A stretch of 64,000 nucleotides of DNA from Carnegiea gigantea (Eukaryota; Streptophyta; Magnoliopsida; Caryophyllales; Cactaceae), in contig JAKOGI010000120.1 of assembly GCA_029747015.1 (NCBI GenBank), forward strand, positions 434,001 through 498,000, in the 5' to 3' direction. The notes under the pieces were generated by a model, which searched no databases, was not told the origin of the DNA, and saw only the letters and a list, made by a program, of their open reading frames with translations. Each line of letters starts with the position of its first letter. Within the stretch, counting starts at the first letter, position 1. Of this stretch, positions 49,306 to 61,100 are shown piece after piece. The position numbers were made by a program, and so were the translations under genes.

Positions 49306-50345
49306 AGTGTTTAGTTGTTAGGCTTTTCATTGGTTTTTTGATGCAAATGGCTTTTTAGGACTTTTAGCTATTTTGATCTAGTTAAAAAAAGTCAACTGAG
49401 TATTTATCAACTTAGTGTTTGGTAAATAATTTTTTCTAATAGCTATTTTAATCTAAAAAGCGAATTTATAGAAAGCTAAGATGAGCAGCTTTTTGTAAAG
49501 AATTGTTTATGTAAATCACAAGATTATACAAGATTTTATTAAAATTGCAAGGGATGCCGTAAGTGTAATCAAAAACCCTAATTTCTTTAATCTCGCAACC
49601 CCATCCTCAACCTTGCTACTCACCCTCTCCCACCCATACGCCATAGTTGTAATCGATAGTTTGCCGACATCGAAGCAAAAATGATACATATAAATTGAAA
49701 AGAAAAAAGATACTTAAACAGACTAAAATAAATTTTAAAAATAATAAATTTCTATTCACAACCCCCACCCCCCAAAAAACCCTCAAATGAATGACAAAAT
49801 AAGGTTGTGAGGCATGGGCATCACATGGATACATAAAAATTAAAAAGAAATAAGATAACTAATGAATACAAAATATGTATAATTAGTAAGAAAATAAGGT
49901 TCCAAGGATTAAGTTAATTTTTACAAATTGCATAAATTTAATTCTTTTTCAAAACAAAATAAAATGGCACATAAATAAAAAAAATATATGTTTAAGTTTC
50001 AACTAAAAAGTAATGTAAAAAGACATGACATAAATAAAATTCTACCAATAAATTTTTTAGAAATAGTTAATTTTACCAAACATTTTTTCTAGAATCAGTT
50101 GATGCAAATAACTAATGCAACAGAGTGACATAAATTTAATTCTTTTTTAAAAAAATAAAATGGCCAATAAATAAAAGATATTTTCAACCAAAAAGTAATG
50201 TAAAGAAAGGGCATAAATAAAATTCTATAAATAACTTTTTTAGGAACAGTTAATTTTACCAAATACTTTTTTATAAAAATAATTGATTCAAACAACTAAT
50301 GCAACAGCTAATAGAAATAGCTAACAGTTGATTGCCAAACAAGGC
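49306..50345. mobile_element. MITE-like element, GGGTGTTTGG family (copy 2), with internal duplication
   Basis: Begins gggagtgtttagttgttag and ends in gattgccaaacaaggcc. Internally, 49925-50121 and 50122-50305 are tandem copies sharing cataaatttaattcttttt, aaaaagtaatgtaaa, ttaattttaccaaa and aactaatgcaacag. Non-coding. Confidence 0.5.
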
Positions 50346-53184
50346 CAAAAAACAACTTTGTTGATATGTCTCCAATTGGATTATAGTGGATTATGGCAAA
50401 ATACCTGATGAAACTTCCCTATTTTGCATGGAATAATAGATAGTCAAAAGCTTGCCAATTTAAGGTCTAAAGGAACCAACATTTCTACAATTCAAGGTAA
50501 AACTATTACATCTAAAACCACTCCGCCTCTCCCATCCTACTTAGACAGGTTTGTGAGGTATGGACAAAAATAACAGCAATGGCGTCCCAGCCACCTATTA
50601 GCCCAAAAAAGTATTTAAAATTTGTTTAAAAATTACTTTAAAATCTTTAAAATGGACATCCATGAAATTAATTAGTTCTTAAGTTCCGCGTGAACTCAAA
50701 ATGAGACAGTGTTGTCGAAACTGATCCACCACTGCATTTGGATTTGGATTTGGATTTGGAATGCACATGAGTTAGTGACTTATAATTCTCCTACGGGTAC
50801 CAAAAATATCACCTTGCCTGACGTTTTGAACAACAAAGGTGATGAGGAGGTCACACAGCAATACAACTTTTCACCTTTTACTTCTGGAAAATAAGAACAA
50901 GGCACAACTGATTCCACAAAGACAAATGCATGCTCATTACCAAGCATGCCTGATCTTATCAACTAGCTAGAGTTCTAAAGACACTTCCCTTTCACCTATA
51001 AGACAAGCTCTGCATGAAAGGTTATGTACATCTTATGGACACTCCTTGAATAGCATGTCACTCGAACTCGGCCATACCCATGTTAAAAGCGTCACATGTC
51101 CAACATGGGTGTTGCACTGCACTAAGCAATTTTAAGAAAATTTTGAATGCTTGGGTCTATACATTAGTCCAAAATGAAGCGCCAAGTGCCCATATCCAAG
51201 TCCGACTGTCTGAGTGTCCAAAATGGTTACTTGTGGCAAAATGAAGGGAAGTACCACAGCTCAAATTCAATAATCTCAGTATCCAAGCTCTGATGTGCGG
51301 CACAATAGTATTGTCAAGCATCCTTTAGTTCCTCTCCCCCTCCCAAAAACCCAAAAAAAAGTATGAAAAAAAATTCTTAATTGCGCCTCAGATAGTATTC
51401 CAAAGTCCTAACCCATATATCAGTCAATAACTTAAGAGGCAAAAGATTAGGAAACTTACTGATGGGGCACTCACATCCCCCTTCCCCATGGTCATGGGAT
51501 TCAAACCCAACTACTTACAAGGATTCCCTCACCCCCTAGGGTCCCTACCCAAAGCTCCAGGAAGTTGTTCACAATTTCATCTCAGCATAATCAAAAAGAT
51601 ACAGAATCATCAAGCATAGAGATAGCACATCAGAGCTACAAGCAACCTATTTCTCCTCAAATCATCTAAGCAAAAGTGTGCTTTCACTTGACCAAAAAAA
51701 ATGCATCTCGTCAAATTGCTCATAGTTTAAAAAATAAATGGAACGGAGCAAACAAACTTCAGGGTTCTTTCGCAATGATTAAGCCATAGCTTTGAATCAA
51801 AAAATTGGTCCAAATGTTAATCTGTATTTACCTCAGTCAGTACGATTCAAAGCAGAAACCTAGAGAGCATACAAGTGAAAAAAAAGCCAACTTCCCTTTT
51901 TCATTCACGGTAAAGGTATGCCCTTTATGGTTTTCACTGTCCCCCAACTCTCAGCTGCAGCATCAGCAAATGGAGGGGACCCTTGGTAAACAAGCAAAAG
52001 CCACTAGTGGCCTGGCCTAGATCTAAAAACCATTGATTCTTTTCTTTTCTTCCTGTTTTTTCTACTCATGGCACACAACATATTCTTTCTATCATTCTCT
52101 ACTAAGGTGATAAGAATCCCAGCACATACATGATAAAATTTGTACTCTAAGGCCCAATTCTATAATGTGTGAAAAAGACGGTGCAAATATGTACAACCTC
52201 ACATTTTACTCACCATGATTAAGCTCTCCTGAAAGAAAAGATTGCTTAAATCGGAGCCTAAACCCTTACAAGCAAGCAAATCGTCCATTTACCAGGAACT
52301 ATAGATTTTAATTAATGACAATCCAAAAGATGATGAAATTCCTATCGTGTCATAACATCTCTAGTGTTCATCGCATTGCACGAAACCTGAATGCAAAATT
52401 TTCGTTTTCCATTATACGGACAAGATCACAGGAGTATATCTGGATTATGTGACAGTAACATAGAATTGTAATCAATTTAATCTATGGTCTCCTTGATTCC
52501 TTTCAACCTATTTTTTTTGCTCTTTCAGAAGACTTGTCAAGAGCAAAGGTTGGCCGTAATCATGACTGCTAGTGCTGGGGTTAAGAACAACCGTGGATTG
52601 AAGTTATTGTGACTAGTGGGATTAAAAACAACCGAACAATGAGAGTGCAGGTACGTTTCGCAACCCTAGTATGGACTTTGCAGTGTGTGGCTTAATAGAA
52701 CATCTCTCGCTAATCCGTGCAATGACTAAGCCTGGGCTATGGGAATATTCTACATCAATGAGATTTATTACACAAAGCTTAAGAAATAGAAGATGATCAC
52801 GAAAGTAAGAAAACCCAAGCCCAAATCAGAAGCTACAGCGTAGGTTCACGAACTAACATAGGCTACAACAAAGAAAGAAGGGGAGAGGAATCAATTGGCC
52901 AATCAGGAATTAACAGCAAAAAATATGCAGCAGAAAAGCCTCCCCCATCAAAACCTGATGTTAGAATGAATACTCATTTGCAATAAAGCATACAGATGTA
53001 AGAAGATAAATGTAGCTGGATGTTGACAACTGAATAGAATATAGATGAGCACACCAGTTCAAAATGCTAGAGGTCCATACAACAATTCGCCCTGCCTTCT
53101 TGGTGGCTTCCCTTTCTATCTCAAGAATGTGCTCATCGCTACACCACAAAATATCATGGGCGATGAGGTATCAACAAAAAGTTA
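50346..53184. other. Gene-poor DNA, no convincing gene
   Basis: Contains a (GGATTT)n microsatellite at 50737-50761. At about 52528-52649 there is an exon-like segment (TTTCAG acceptor, GCAG/GTACGT donor) with a stop in each likely frame. At 53082-53157 a minus-strand stretch reads CSDEHILEIEREATKKAGRI. Neither can be tied to a gene. Confidence 0.35.
50737..50761 (+). repeat. (GGATTT)n microsatellite
   Basis: Four consecutive ggattt units. Confidence 0.8.
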
Positions 53185-53976
53185 GGGCCCTGTTTGGCAA
53201 TCAGCTGTTGGCTGATTGCATTAGCTGTTAACTGTTAGTTGATTATATTAACTATTTGACTTACCTGATTGCAGTAGCTGTTTGTGAAAAAAGTGTTTGG
53301 TGAAGTTAGCTGTTTCTAACAAAGCTTTTCGATAAAATTTCACTTATGCCTATTACTCAATTTCATTATTTTTCTAACAAAACAATTTTTCATTGGATAT
53401 TTATTTTTCTTTTTGATATGAATTATGAATTAAGACTTATGTAATATATAAAATTACATTTATATTTTTCCCTAATTTTAGTACTTATTATCAAAATATA
53501 TTTTTAATGTTAAATGTTTTCTTTTTTAATAGCAATTGAAATTATGTGATATAAAAAATATTTATATATCATGTAAGACTAACTAACATAAATTATTTGT
53601 TAAATTAAGAAAGCATTAAAATTAAAAGTATTATCTTCAACATCATGATCATCCACAACTCTTGCACCAAAAAAGAAAAAAATAAATTAAAAAATTTAAA
53701 GTATAAGCATCCAACATTCGGGAATATCATTTGTGAATGACATGTAATGTAAATTTGTCCAAATTATAAGGTTAGCATGGTCATTAAAATAGTAAATATC
53801 AAAAAGCTCTTTGAAAAAGCTATCCCAAAGAGCTTTTTGTAAAAGAGCTTTTTGGGTATAAAAAGCTAATCAACCAAACACCTCAAAGAGCTTTTTGATC
53901 AGAATCAAACAACTACTACTCCCAAAAAACTCTTTTTGTATCCAAAAAGCTCTTTACCAAATATGACCTAGAAGAT
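53185..53976. mobile_element. MITE-like element, GGGTGTTTGG family (copy 3)
   Basis: Starts gggccctgtttggcaatcag and ends in accaaatatgacctag, i.e. imperfect inverted ends. The interior is AT-rich, with aaaagagctttttgg and aaaagctctttgaaaaagct near the right end. Non-coding. Confidence 0.55.
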
Positions 53977-54221
53977 TTACGGCCATTTTCTTGCTTGAAT
54001 GCTCGAAAGGATTTCTCAGAGCATCAAGTGGTGTCTGAGGCATTACATGGAGTCACATAAGGTCATTGTTATAGCTTTTCCTACACCCTAACCCATAATT
54101 CCATCCGGATAAGCTGAACTGCATGTGATTGATGACTTCCTCAGATTCCAGACCCCACAGGTGGTGGCACCCACACTGGTATTATGTTTTGCGAGATGCC
54201 ATGTAGTACAATGTAATCAAT
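53977..54221. other. Short intergenic stretch
   Basis: Nothing recognised. Confidence 0.3.
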
Positions 54222-54340
54222 AGACATAACTAGCACAGTTTGTATGAAAGTCGTTACGAAAGACATGCGTTCGAAATCTCCACCTACATTGCCTTTTGGC
54301 CTCCCTTTGCACTCAAAAAATAAATTAAAAAATATCAACA
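54222..54340 (+). mobile_element. SINE-like unit
   Basis: TAGCACAGTTTGT (54231) resembles an A box and GTTCGAAATC (54269-54278) a B box, at normal spacing. An A-rich tail follows at 54315-54339. Short and degenerate. Confidence 0.4.
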
Positions 54341-55654
54341 GAGAAAGATTGATTAAAATTTTTGGGATAGTTTGGCACATAAACATTGGCACAGGCTCCG
54401 CACAGGAGCACTAGATGCTTATAACTTTGTAGGTTCCATTACATTAAGTAATAAGATGTCAGTGGTTCTAAACTATCATATCAGAAATCAAAATTACATT
54501 TAACAATAAAGGTAAGAGAAACCTTGACTACGGTATTAGAAAGAGGATCAAATAAATCCTGCTGCAATCATTTTAATACAATGATGGCTTTGCAGAAAAC
54601 ATACAATATATATTGAAATAAAAACAGAAATAAAAACTCCATCAAGATCCAAACAAGACAACTAATAATCTGAAGTCATAGGATAAATAGATAAATTGAC
54701 ATGAAAGCCTAAGAAAAGGGGCACTAAAGGTCACATGCCTTCTTAAATATGTGAAAGGCCAAGGATTTTTAATTTTGTGTTCTGAAAGAGCAAGCTCAAA
54801 CAGCAAGGGCATAATGCTGAACAGAAAGCAAAAAATCCATGCAGTAACATCAGCTGAGTGTTTATACCACAATAAAGTGGTTTTCTTGGAGGTCTATCCT
54901 TCACCGATATTGTCGCCCGAAAAAGTCTCTTTGATTAGCGCTTTTAGCAAATTACTCAGTTAAGGTTCAACAGCGCATTAAGAAGAGGACACATATCACA
55001 TGTTGTCCTTCTCATGTTACTAGACCTGGCCATCGCAGTCTCTGTTTTCATTCCAGCTCATACGTGTACCATGATACCGATCCCAAAGCCTGAACTCGGC
55101 TAAATGTAATCTGCAGATATCACATGTCATACCGTCACCGCAGTCAACTACCTAATCCACATTCATCGAAACTCAAAAGCTTTCAGTCTCCCAGTAAAGT
55201 ACTAATCAACTCCACCACCTAAGAAGAGAAAAACTAACATCTGTGATTGACCAATAAGGAGCCACTGCAAACCAAATTTTCTGTAATCGGTGAAGGGATT
55301 TGTAAAACACCCATCACCCTTCTAGAATAATTACCTATGGTTTTGTGTGGAACGACTCAAGTATAGGAAACAGATTTTTTTTTTAATACAAAACAAACAA
55401 GAGACCAAGGAATGAGTCCATTTTGAACACCTTTATTCCCTCAAACCAAATGGCCCCTATATCTACCAAACCTTAAAGATATCAGCTAACTCAATTTATA
55501 AGATTCTCTGGGCTTCGCAAAGACTTGATTTTGAACCCCACCTTTATGAGCTTATAAACCCCCCTTCCAACTTGTTAACAGAAATAACATACAATAATAG
55601 TCTTAGGATCTGTCTTTATCCATCTTTACTCACAAATCCCAAACCGACCCCCCG
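54341..55654. other. Intergenic DNA, no gene seen
   Basis: AT-rich; no splice-linked frames, RNA signature or terminal repeats noted. Confidence 0.35.
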
Positions 55655-56352
55655 GGGATGGCAATGGACAAAATTCAAATCCGATGTTGGAACATCTGAA
55701 TCTGATTACGTTTTGGATCCAAAAATCCGATTCAAATCCAGTATGGCGAACCGGAGGGAACCTCTGGATCAGATCGGATCAGAGTCGGATTAAATCCCAT
55801 CCAAATTGATTTCTTTTCCCCGCAATAATTTTGTATTGTGTTTTCCATCAAATTTATTCTGTCTACCTCCCAATACGATAACATGCGACTTCCTACCATG
55901 TCAACCAAATATTTGGACATTTAATACTAAGTTAGGGGAGACCGACAATGAGGCAAATGACGCCAATGTGCAATGACAGAGAGTTAGGCGTTCCCGGTTG
56001 ACCGACGGTGAAGCGAAACTAAGAGAGAGAGGGAGAGGGATAGAGATAGAGAAGCTAAGCGACTAATGGGAGGACTTACAAGTGAGTTTGGAGGTTGACT
56101 TTGGATTTGTAAAATCAAAAATTTAAAATCAAAAATTGGGGTTTGGGCTTAGAGGTTGAACTTGAAGGGTAGACTTCGGATTTGTAAAATACTCAGATCA
56201 GATGTTACCTTCACTCCAAATCTGATCTGAATCCGACTCGAACTATTTTTACCAGGCTCGGACTTGAATACTTTTTTCTCGGATTCGAATCGGATTATTT
56301 TGCCTTAGATCGGATCGAATGTGCCTCGAACTCAGATGTGATTATCATCCCT
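55655..56352. mobile_element. Non-autonomous hAT-like element with GGATTCGGAT-type arms
   Basis: Left end gggatggcaatgg and right end (inverted) agggatgataatcac are imperfect terminal repeats. Both arms are dense in atccgatt, gatcggatc, aatccgactc and ggattcgaat, the same design as the element at 19842-20383 but with a different motif. No transposase. Confidence 0.55.
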
Positions 56353-56479
56353 CCCCCAAAAAGAGAAATGGGAATGTCACAAATCACAATTTCACAAAAC
56401 ATAACAAGGGTTCTACGGAATAAGTGTAACACAATTGCTGCATGCAATTAACGGGAAACATAATACTGGAATTTAGGAC

Positions 56480-56720
56480 CTACCATTACCGATGTATGCG
56501 TTCGAATTTCATCTCTGTAAAAAACAAACGAAACGATGAACGAATTAGCCAGAGGGAGAGTGAACTTACGGAGGTGCGCAATCACAGACCCGGAAGACTG
56601 TGAGATGAAGACGAAGCTGCATCAGCCAAAATCCCCAAGTAATGCATTGAATGAAATCAATCTGCCCCTTGAATTTCATGATCTGGTGAACATGCAATGC
56701 AGCGATGAATCAAGTTTCTA
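56480..56720 (-). other. Leader-like exon with a strong donor, gene unassigned
   Basis: The minus strand reads a CTTCGTCTTCATCTCACAG-rich leader that ends GCGCACCTCC/GTAAGTT near 56568. This looks like a first non-coding exon. The nearest downstream minus-strand coding gene is AHP, 10 kb to the left, so the link is unproven. Confidence 0.3.
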
Positions 56721-58150
56721 TTTCTAAGCCTGGGAAACCATAATTTCTTCTGGAATTTTATTAATGAAAGTCTCGACCGTTGAATATTATGTATTAGAAT
56801 GTTTGTTGATTATGATACTTTTCATTAGAATATTATATTATTGCTTGAGTTTTAGTGTAAATGGATGTTTAGCGTTGAACTTTATGATTAAAAAAAAAAC
56901 AAAACTCAGTAAAAAATCTCATATTCTATATCATAAAGATCTTAGGGTCGGATGGACCCGACAACCCGAAGGCAACCGCAAGGTCAGTTAGGGTTGAGGG
57001 TATGCCGATACACATGAGGGTTAGGTTGGGTTAGGGTCGAAAAAATTCTACCTACCGACTCTAATTGGATTCAAATTTGTATTGAATTTAGATTATACTA
57101 CCAGCCCTAATTGTAGCAAAAACATCATCATTGAGAAACAAGATTAAGATGACAGTATAGGCAGCCTATGTAAATTAGTAATAGAAAGAGATAACCTGAT
57201 AGTGATTTAAGCACTAAAAGAGGACATCCATTCTCAAATGCAAGTTCATCAACTAATATTGGGTTTCAAACAATTGCTACATCAATGCCCACAAGTGACA
57301 GTTAATCATATTTATGTTGAAGGCATTTAAACAATTGACTCGTTAGCACATTTTGAAGTAGTAGAAAGCACTTTTTTTTTTTTGAAAAAATAAAAAACAA
57401 CTTTGAACTTAAATACGAGGGGGCAATATTGAAGTTTCACAGTCGCTCCTTCCCGTCAGCTTTAACAGTGTGACTAATACACTAATTTAAACATGTTTAT
57501 TCTATAATACAAACTGATCCATATGAGAACAAGGTACTTGACTTTAACTCATTTATTTGATAAGTCGAAGAAAACTCATTTCACTCAACAATCCACTTGA
57601 AACAACTACTCATAAAACAATAGTAACTTATTCATCCGGAATTGATGAGTGATTCAGGCTGACGGAGAAGCTCTGAAGATTAATGATTAGATGCAGCAAG
57701 AGCTATTAAGAAAGCTCTATGGTAGATTATCAAGCCGTAGACCTGCACTATAAAAGAAATTGTTGGTCACCCTATCAACTTTATAATGATTATTTTGGAG
57801 ATGTATAAATACAAAATTTATGACAACTGATATCTTGTGTATATTATTTCGATAACTTATCACTAAATAAATATGATAGACAGGTAACAAGATGATTGTT
57901 TCATGAATATGCATGAGTGTATCTTTAACATTTTAATTTGAGTTTATTTGCTACTTTATTTCTAAAAAATTAATCCATCAATAATTGACCCAAAATCGAG
58001 CCAAAGCCTTAAGAGGCTAGGCTGAGGTAACAAAATTGAGACATGAGAAAAGAGGTCAGAAAGAAAGTTCAAGACACACGACAATAGAACACACCCGAAC
58101 GCTGCCCATCACCGCAGCTGCTCGACTGCTCGTCGGTTCGAGTCGCAGCC
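56721..58150. other. Intergenic DNA left of the cereblon gene
   Basis: 56940-57060 contains gggtcggatggacccgac, ggttagggttgag and gttaggttgggttagggtcg, another motif-rich transposon arm. The rest is AT-rich. The cereblon promoter should lie at about 57.9-58.1 kb; no clear TATA box was seen. Confidence 0.4.
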
Positions 58151-58175
58151 AGAGAGAGAGAGAGAGAGAGAGAGG
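58151..58175 (+). repeat. (AG)n in the cereblon 5' leader
   Basis: An agagag tract of about 24 bp runs up to the ATG at 58176. Confidence 0.8.
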
Positions 58176-61100
58176 ATGGACGAAGACCCGATTTTCCGAA
58201 GGGAAAGATACCTAATGGAGCAAATTCGGGAGCTCGATGAGGAGGAATTGCAGATTGAAGAAGTCGAAACCCTATCCGATGACTCATCCGACGACGATGC
58301 CGCCACCAAGTATGCAGTTTCATTCACCTCTTATTTCATCCAGTGTTGTTTTTAGTCGTCGTTGAATGTAGTTGATGCAAAACGATTAGCTGAGATTTAG
58401 TTTACCAGTATTCTGAATACTATGTCGATCACAGTTGATGAGGGAATGTCCTAGGGTTTCAGTCTGAGAAATGATGGAAGATCCATAGGGAGTATATGAT
58501 CATATGTTAATTGGCTGTTTGTTCTTCTATGTAGTTGTGTTTGGGTGACAATGAACGCATTTCAGCTGAAGTATGGAAAATTGAGTACTGTGCTAGTTCC
58601 TGCAATGAGAAATGGATTGTGTTTAGGAATTACAAGCTATTCCAAACTATAAGTAAGAGGGAAATCCTCAACTTGCCAAACACTTCCCACTGTGATGAAA
58701 GCAATTTGAAGGAACAAAGACAGTGTATGATATTGGAAAGGGGGCCATGTTTGAATGAGTGGGAAGTGCTGCTTTACGCTGAAAGGGAATTGAGTTGTGC
58801 TGCTCTGGGTGCTTGGCACTCTTCTGGTTGGCAAGGGCGCAAAACTTTTAAGCCCGTGCATTGATTGCGAATTGTTCGTATAAGTTATTTCTGTGTTATC
58901 ATTTGGGGTTTAGATTTAGAATTGGTCCTGTAGAAGTTCATGGCAGAAAAGAGCCTTGAAGAATTCTGTTGCAAAAATTGAGCAGACAACGGTTTCTGTT
59001 CATTTGAAATGCCTAAGGAGTAATATAATTTTAATTGTCGGTGGATTTAGAAATACCGAATATGTGATACTGGAAATACGACTTGATTTATTTTCCAGAT
59101 GCTGTTGTTTGCTCTCGCTCCCTCCCTCCCTGCCTCTCTCGCACGCTCGCTGATGAGGTTGTGGAATACCCTTTTCGCAAATAATGCTTAGTCTCTTACT
59201 GTTGTCTTGTTTTGTTTGCATGATGTTGCTGCTATCTCAGTGGCCATGCTAACGGCAGGAACGATTCGATGGGAGAATTTACATTCAACACCTCTCTGGC
59301 TTCACTGCATACCTATCTGGGTGGTAGGCATGTGCAACCATTTCTGTCCCTACCTGACGTGTAGGCGATTTGACGGGTTTAATATTTGCTGATGCAACTT
59401 GAATGTCGCAGAGGTGGAAGACACTCATCACAGGATGGCTTTTGTAGACAGTGGTACCATTTTGACTCTGCCGCTTTTTTTCCTAGAAGGTGTGGCTCAG
59501 TAAACGAACTTTGTCTCCCTCCCTTGCCCCTTACTATGGCTTTTGTCATTTATTCACCATGTTAGGTATTTCTTTCTTTTGCTTTCCATTTTCTTTTCTT
59601 AACCTATTACACGCATTCCTCTCATTGTATGCCTGGTTGTCGAAGGATACATGTATGTTATCTTTGATTTGAGAATGAATTGTGCATAGAAGTTACCGGG
59701 CAGGACCTTTCATATCTATACTCTCTTTATCTTGTTTGCCTGAATGTGTGAGGATTCCTAACAATTCACCTAATTATTTTTTTATTATATTATATGGAAT
59801 CCAAAAAATGGACTCCAAATCTTCTTGTTCACAGATCCCTTGTAAGGTAAAGCTAGGTTATGTTGCCTAGATTAGGCTAGCAGCCTCCTCTCCCAGACAT
59901 GCATATCAAAGAGTCAGAACACTCAAGAGTCAGATTTGCTAGTGATGATTTAATCTAGTTAATATTGCATACAGCGTCATGCAGTATGCAGTTTCAGAGT
60001 CACAACTGCTGTGAGGCATTGACATCTAGTATAAGTAACATTTTTTTTAATAGTTTGACATGTGTAATTACTTCCCTATGTTTGCAGGAGTAGTATTGTT
60101 TCCGGAGGCAACTCTTCCCTTGAGAATCATTCAGACCAATTTTATAATGGCTTTAGAACGAGCAATGAGCCAGGTTGATTCCCCTAATAGCATAGGTGTG
60201 GTAGGTATACTATTCGCTCTATTTATTAGGAGTTTCTTAATACTTTCCTAGTCTAAGAAATGCTTAGGCAAGCATTTGATACATTGTTCAGGTTCGTGTT
60301 TATAGGGATTTTGAAAACAGAAGGTTAAGATTTGCATCTGTTGGGACAACAGCAGAGGTATGTGCCTCACTTGTAACAAGTGGTATATTTTCATGCATGC
60401 TAAGGGGACTGGAACAATCTCTACAACTAGACCTAGTCGGGTGGGTGGTTAAAATACGGTGCTATAGACTTCAGATTAAGCAAAACATGAGCATATTTTG
60501 CAGGTTACGTGTTAACCCAATGGGTCCTGTGCACATCTTTTTATCATTTATTTTTCTTTCATCAATTCTAAAAACATGGCATATGTCCTACTCAAAAGTT
60601 GTCCGTATTGTATGTTAAAGTATAGTGACTATATTGGCTATTACAAGAACACTTAAAATATTAGGACTTTTGACTATGAGACAAAGGGCAAAAAAAATCA
60701 ATTAAAAAAATAAGTAAATAGCAGAAAATTAGGAATGTATGAGAAACATATTGTTGATTTTTTATAATTTATACATTAAAATCTTTTTCTAGAAATATTA
60801 CTTAAAGTGTAATGTCATGTTATCTCTATGACAAATATGATGATCTAATTAGCCCCTTTTTAGTATTTATCTTCTTGTTATGAATTGCATTTAAACAAAA
60901 AATATATATATTTTTTATTTTATAACATTTAACTAGCCACGGTTTGAATTAATAGTACTGCATACTATCTGTATTTTATATGATGAATTATACTACTTAC
61001 AATCTTTATTTGATATTTTCTAGTGAGAATGGAGTTAAGAAAGGTTGGCCCTTTGTAAAGCGAGAAACATGGCTATGTAATGTCAAATTCTCTTACTGAA

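Noticed and set aside
51470..51560. tRNA or SINE from a gattcaaaccc block
   Set aside because: No A box at proper spacing and no tail.
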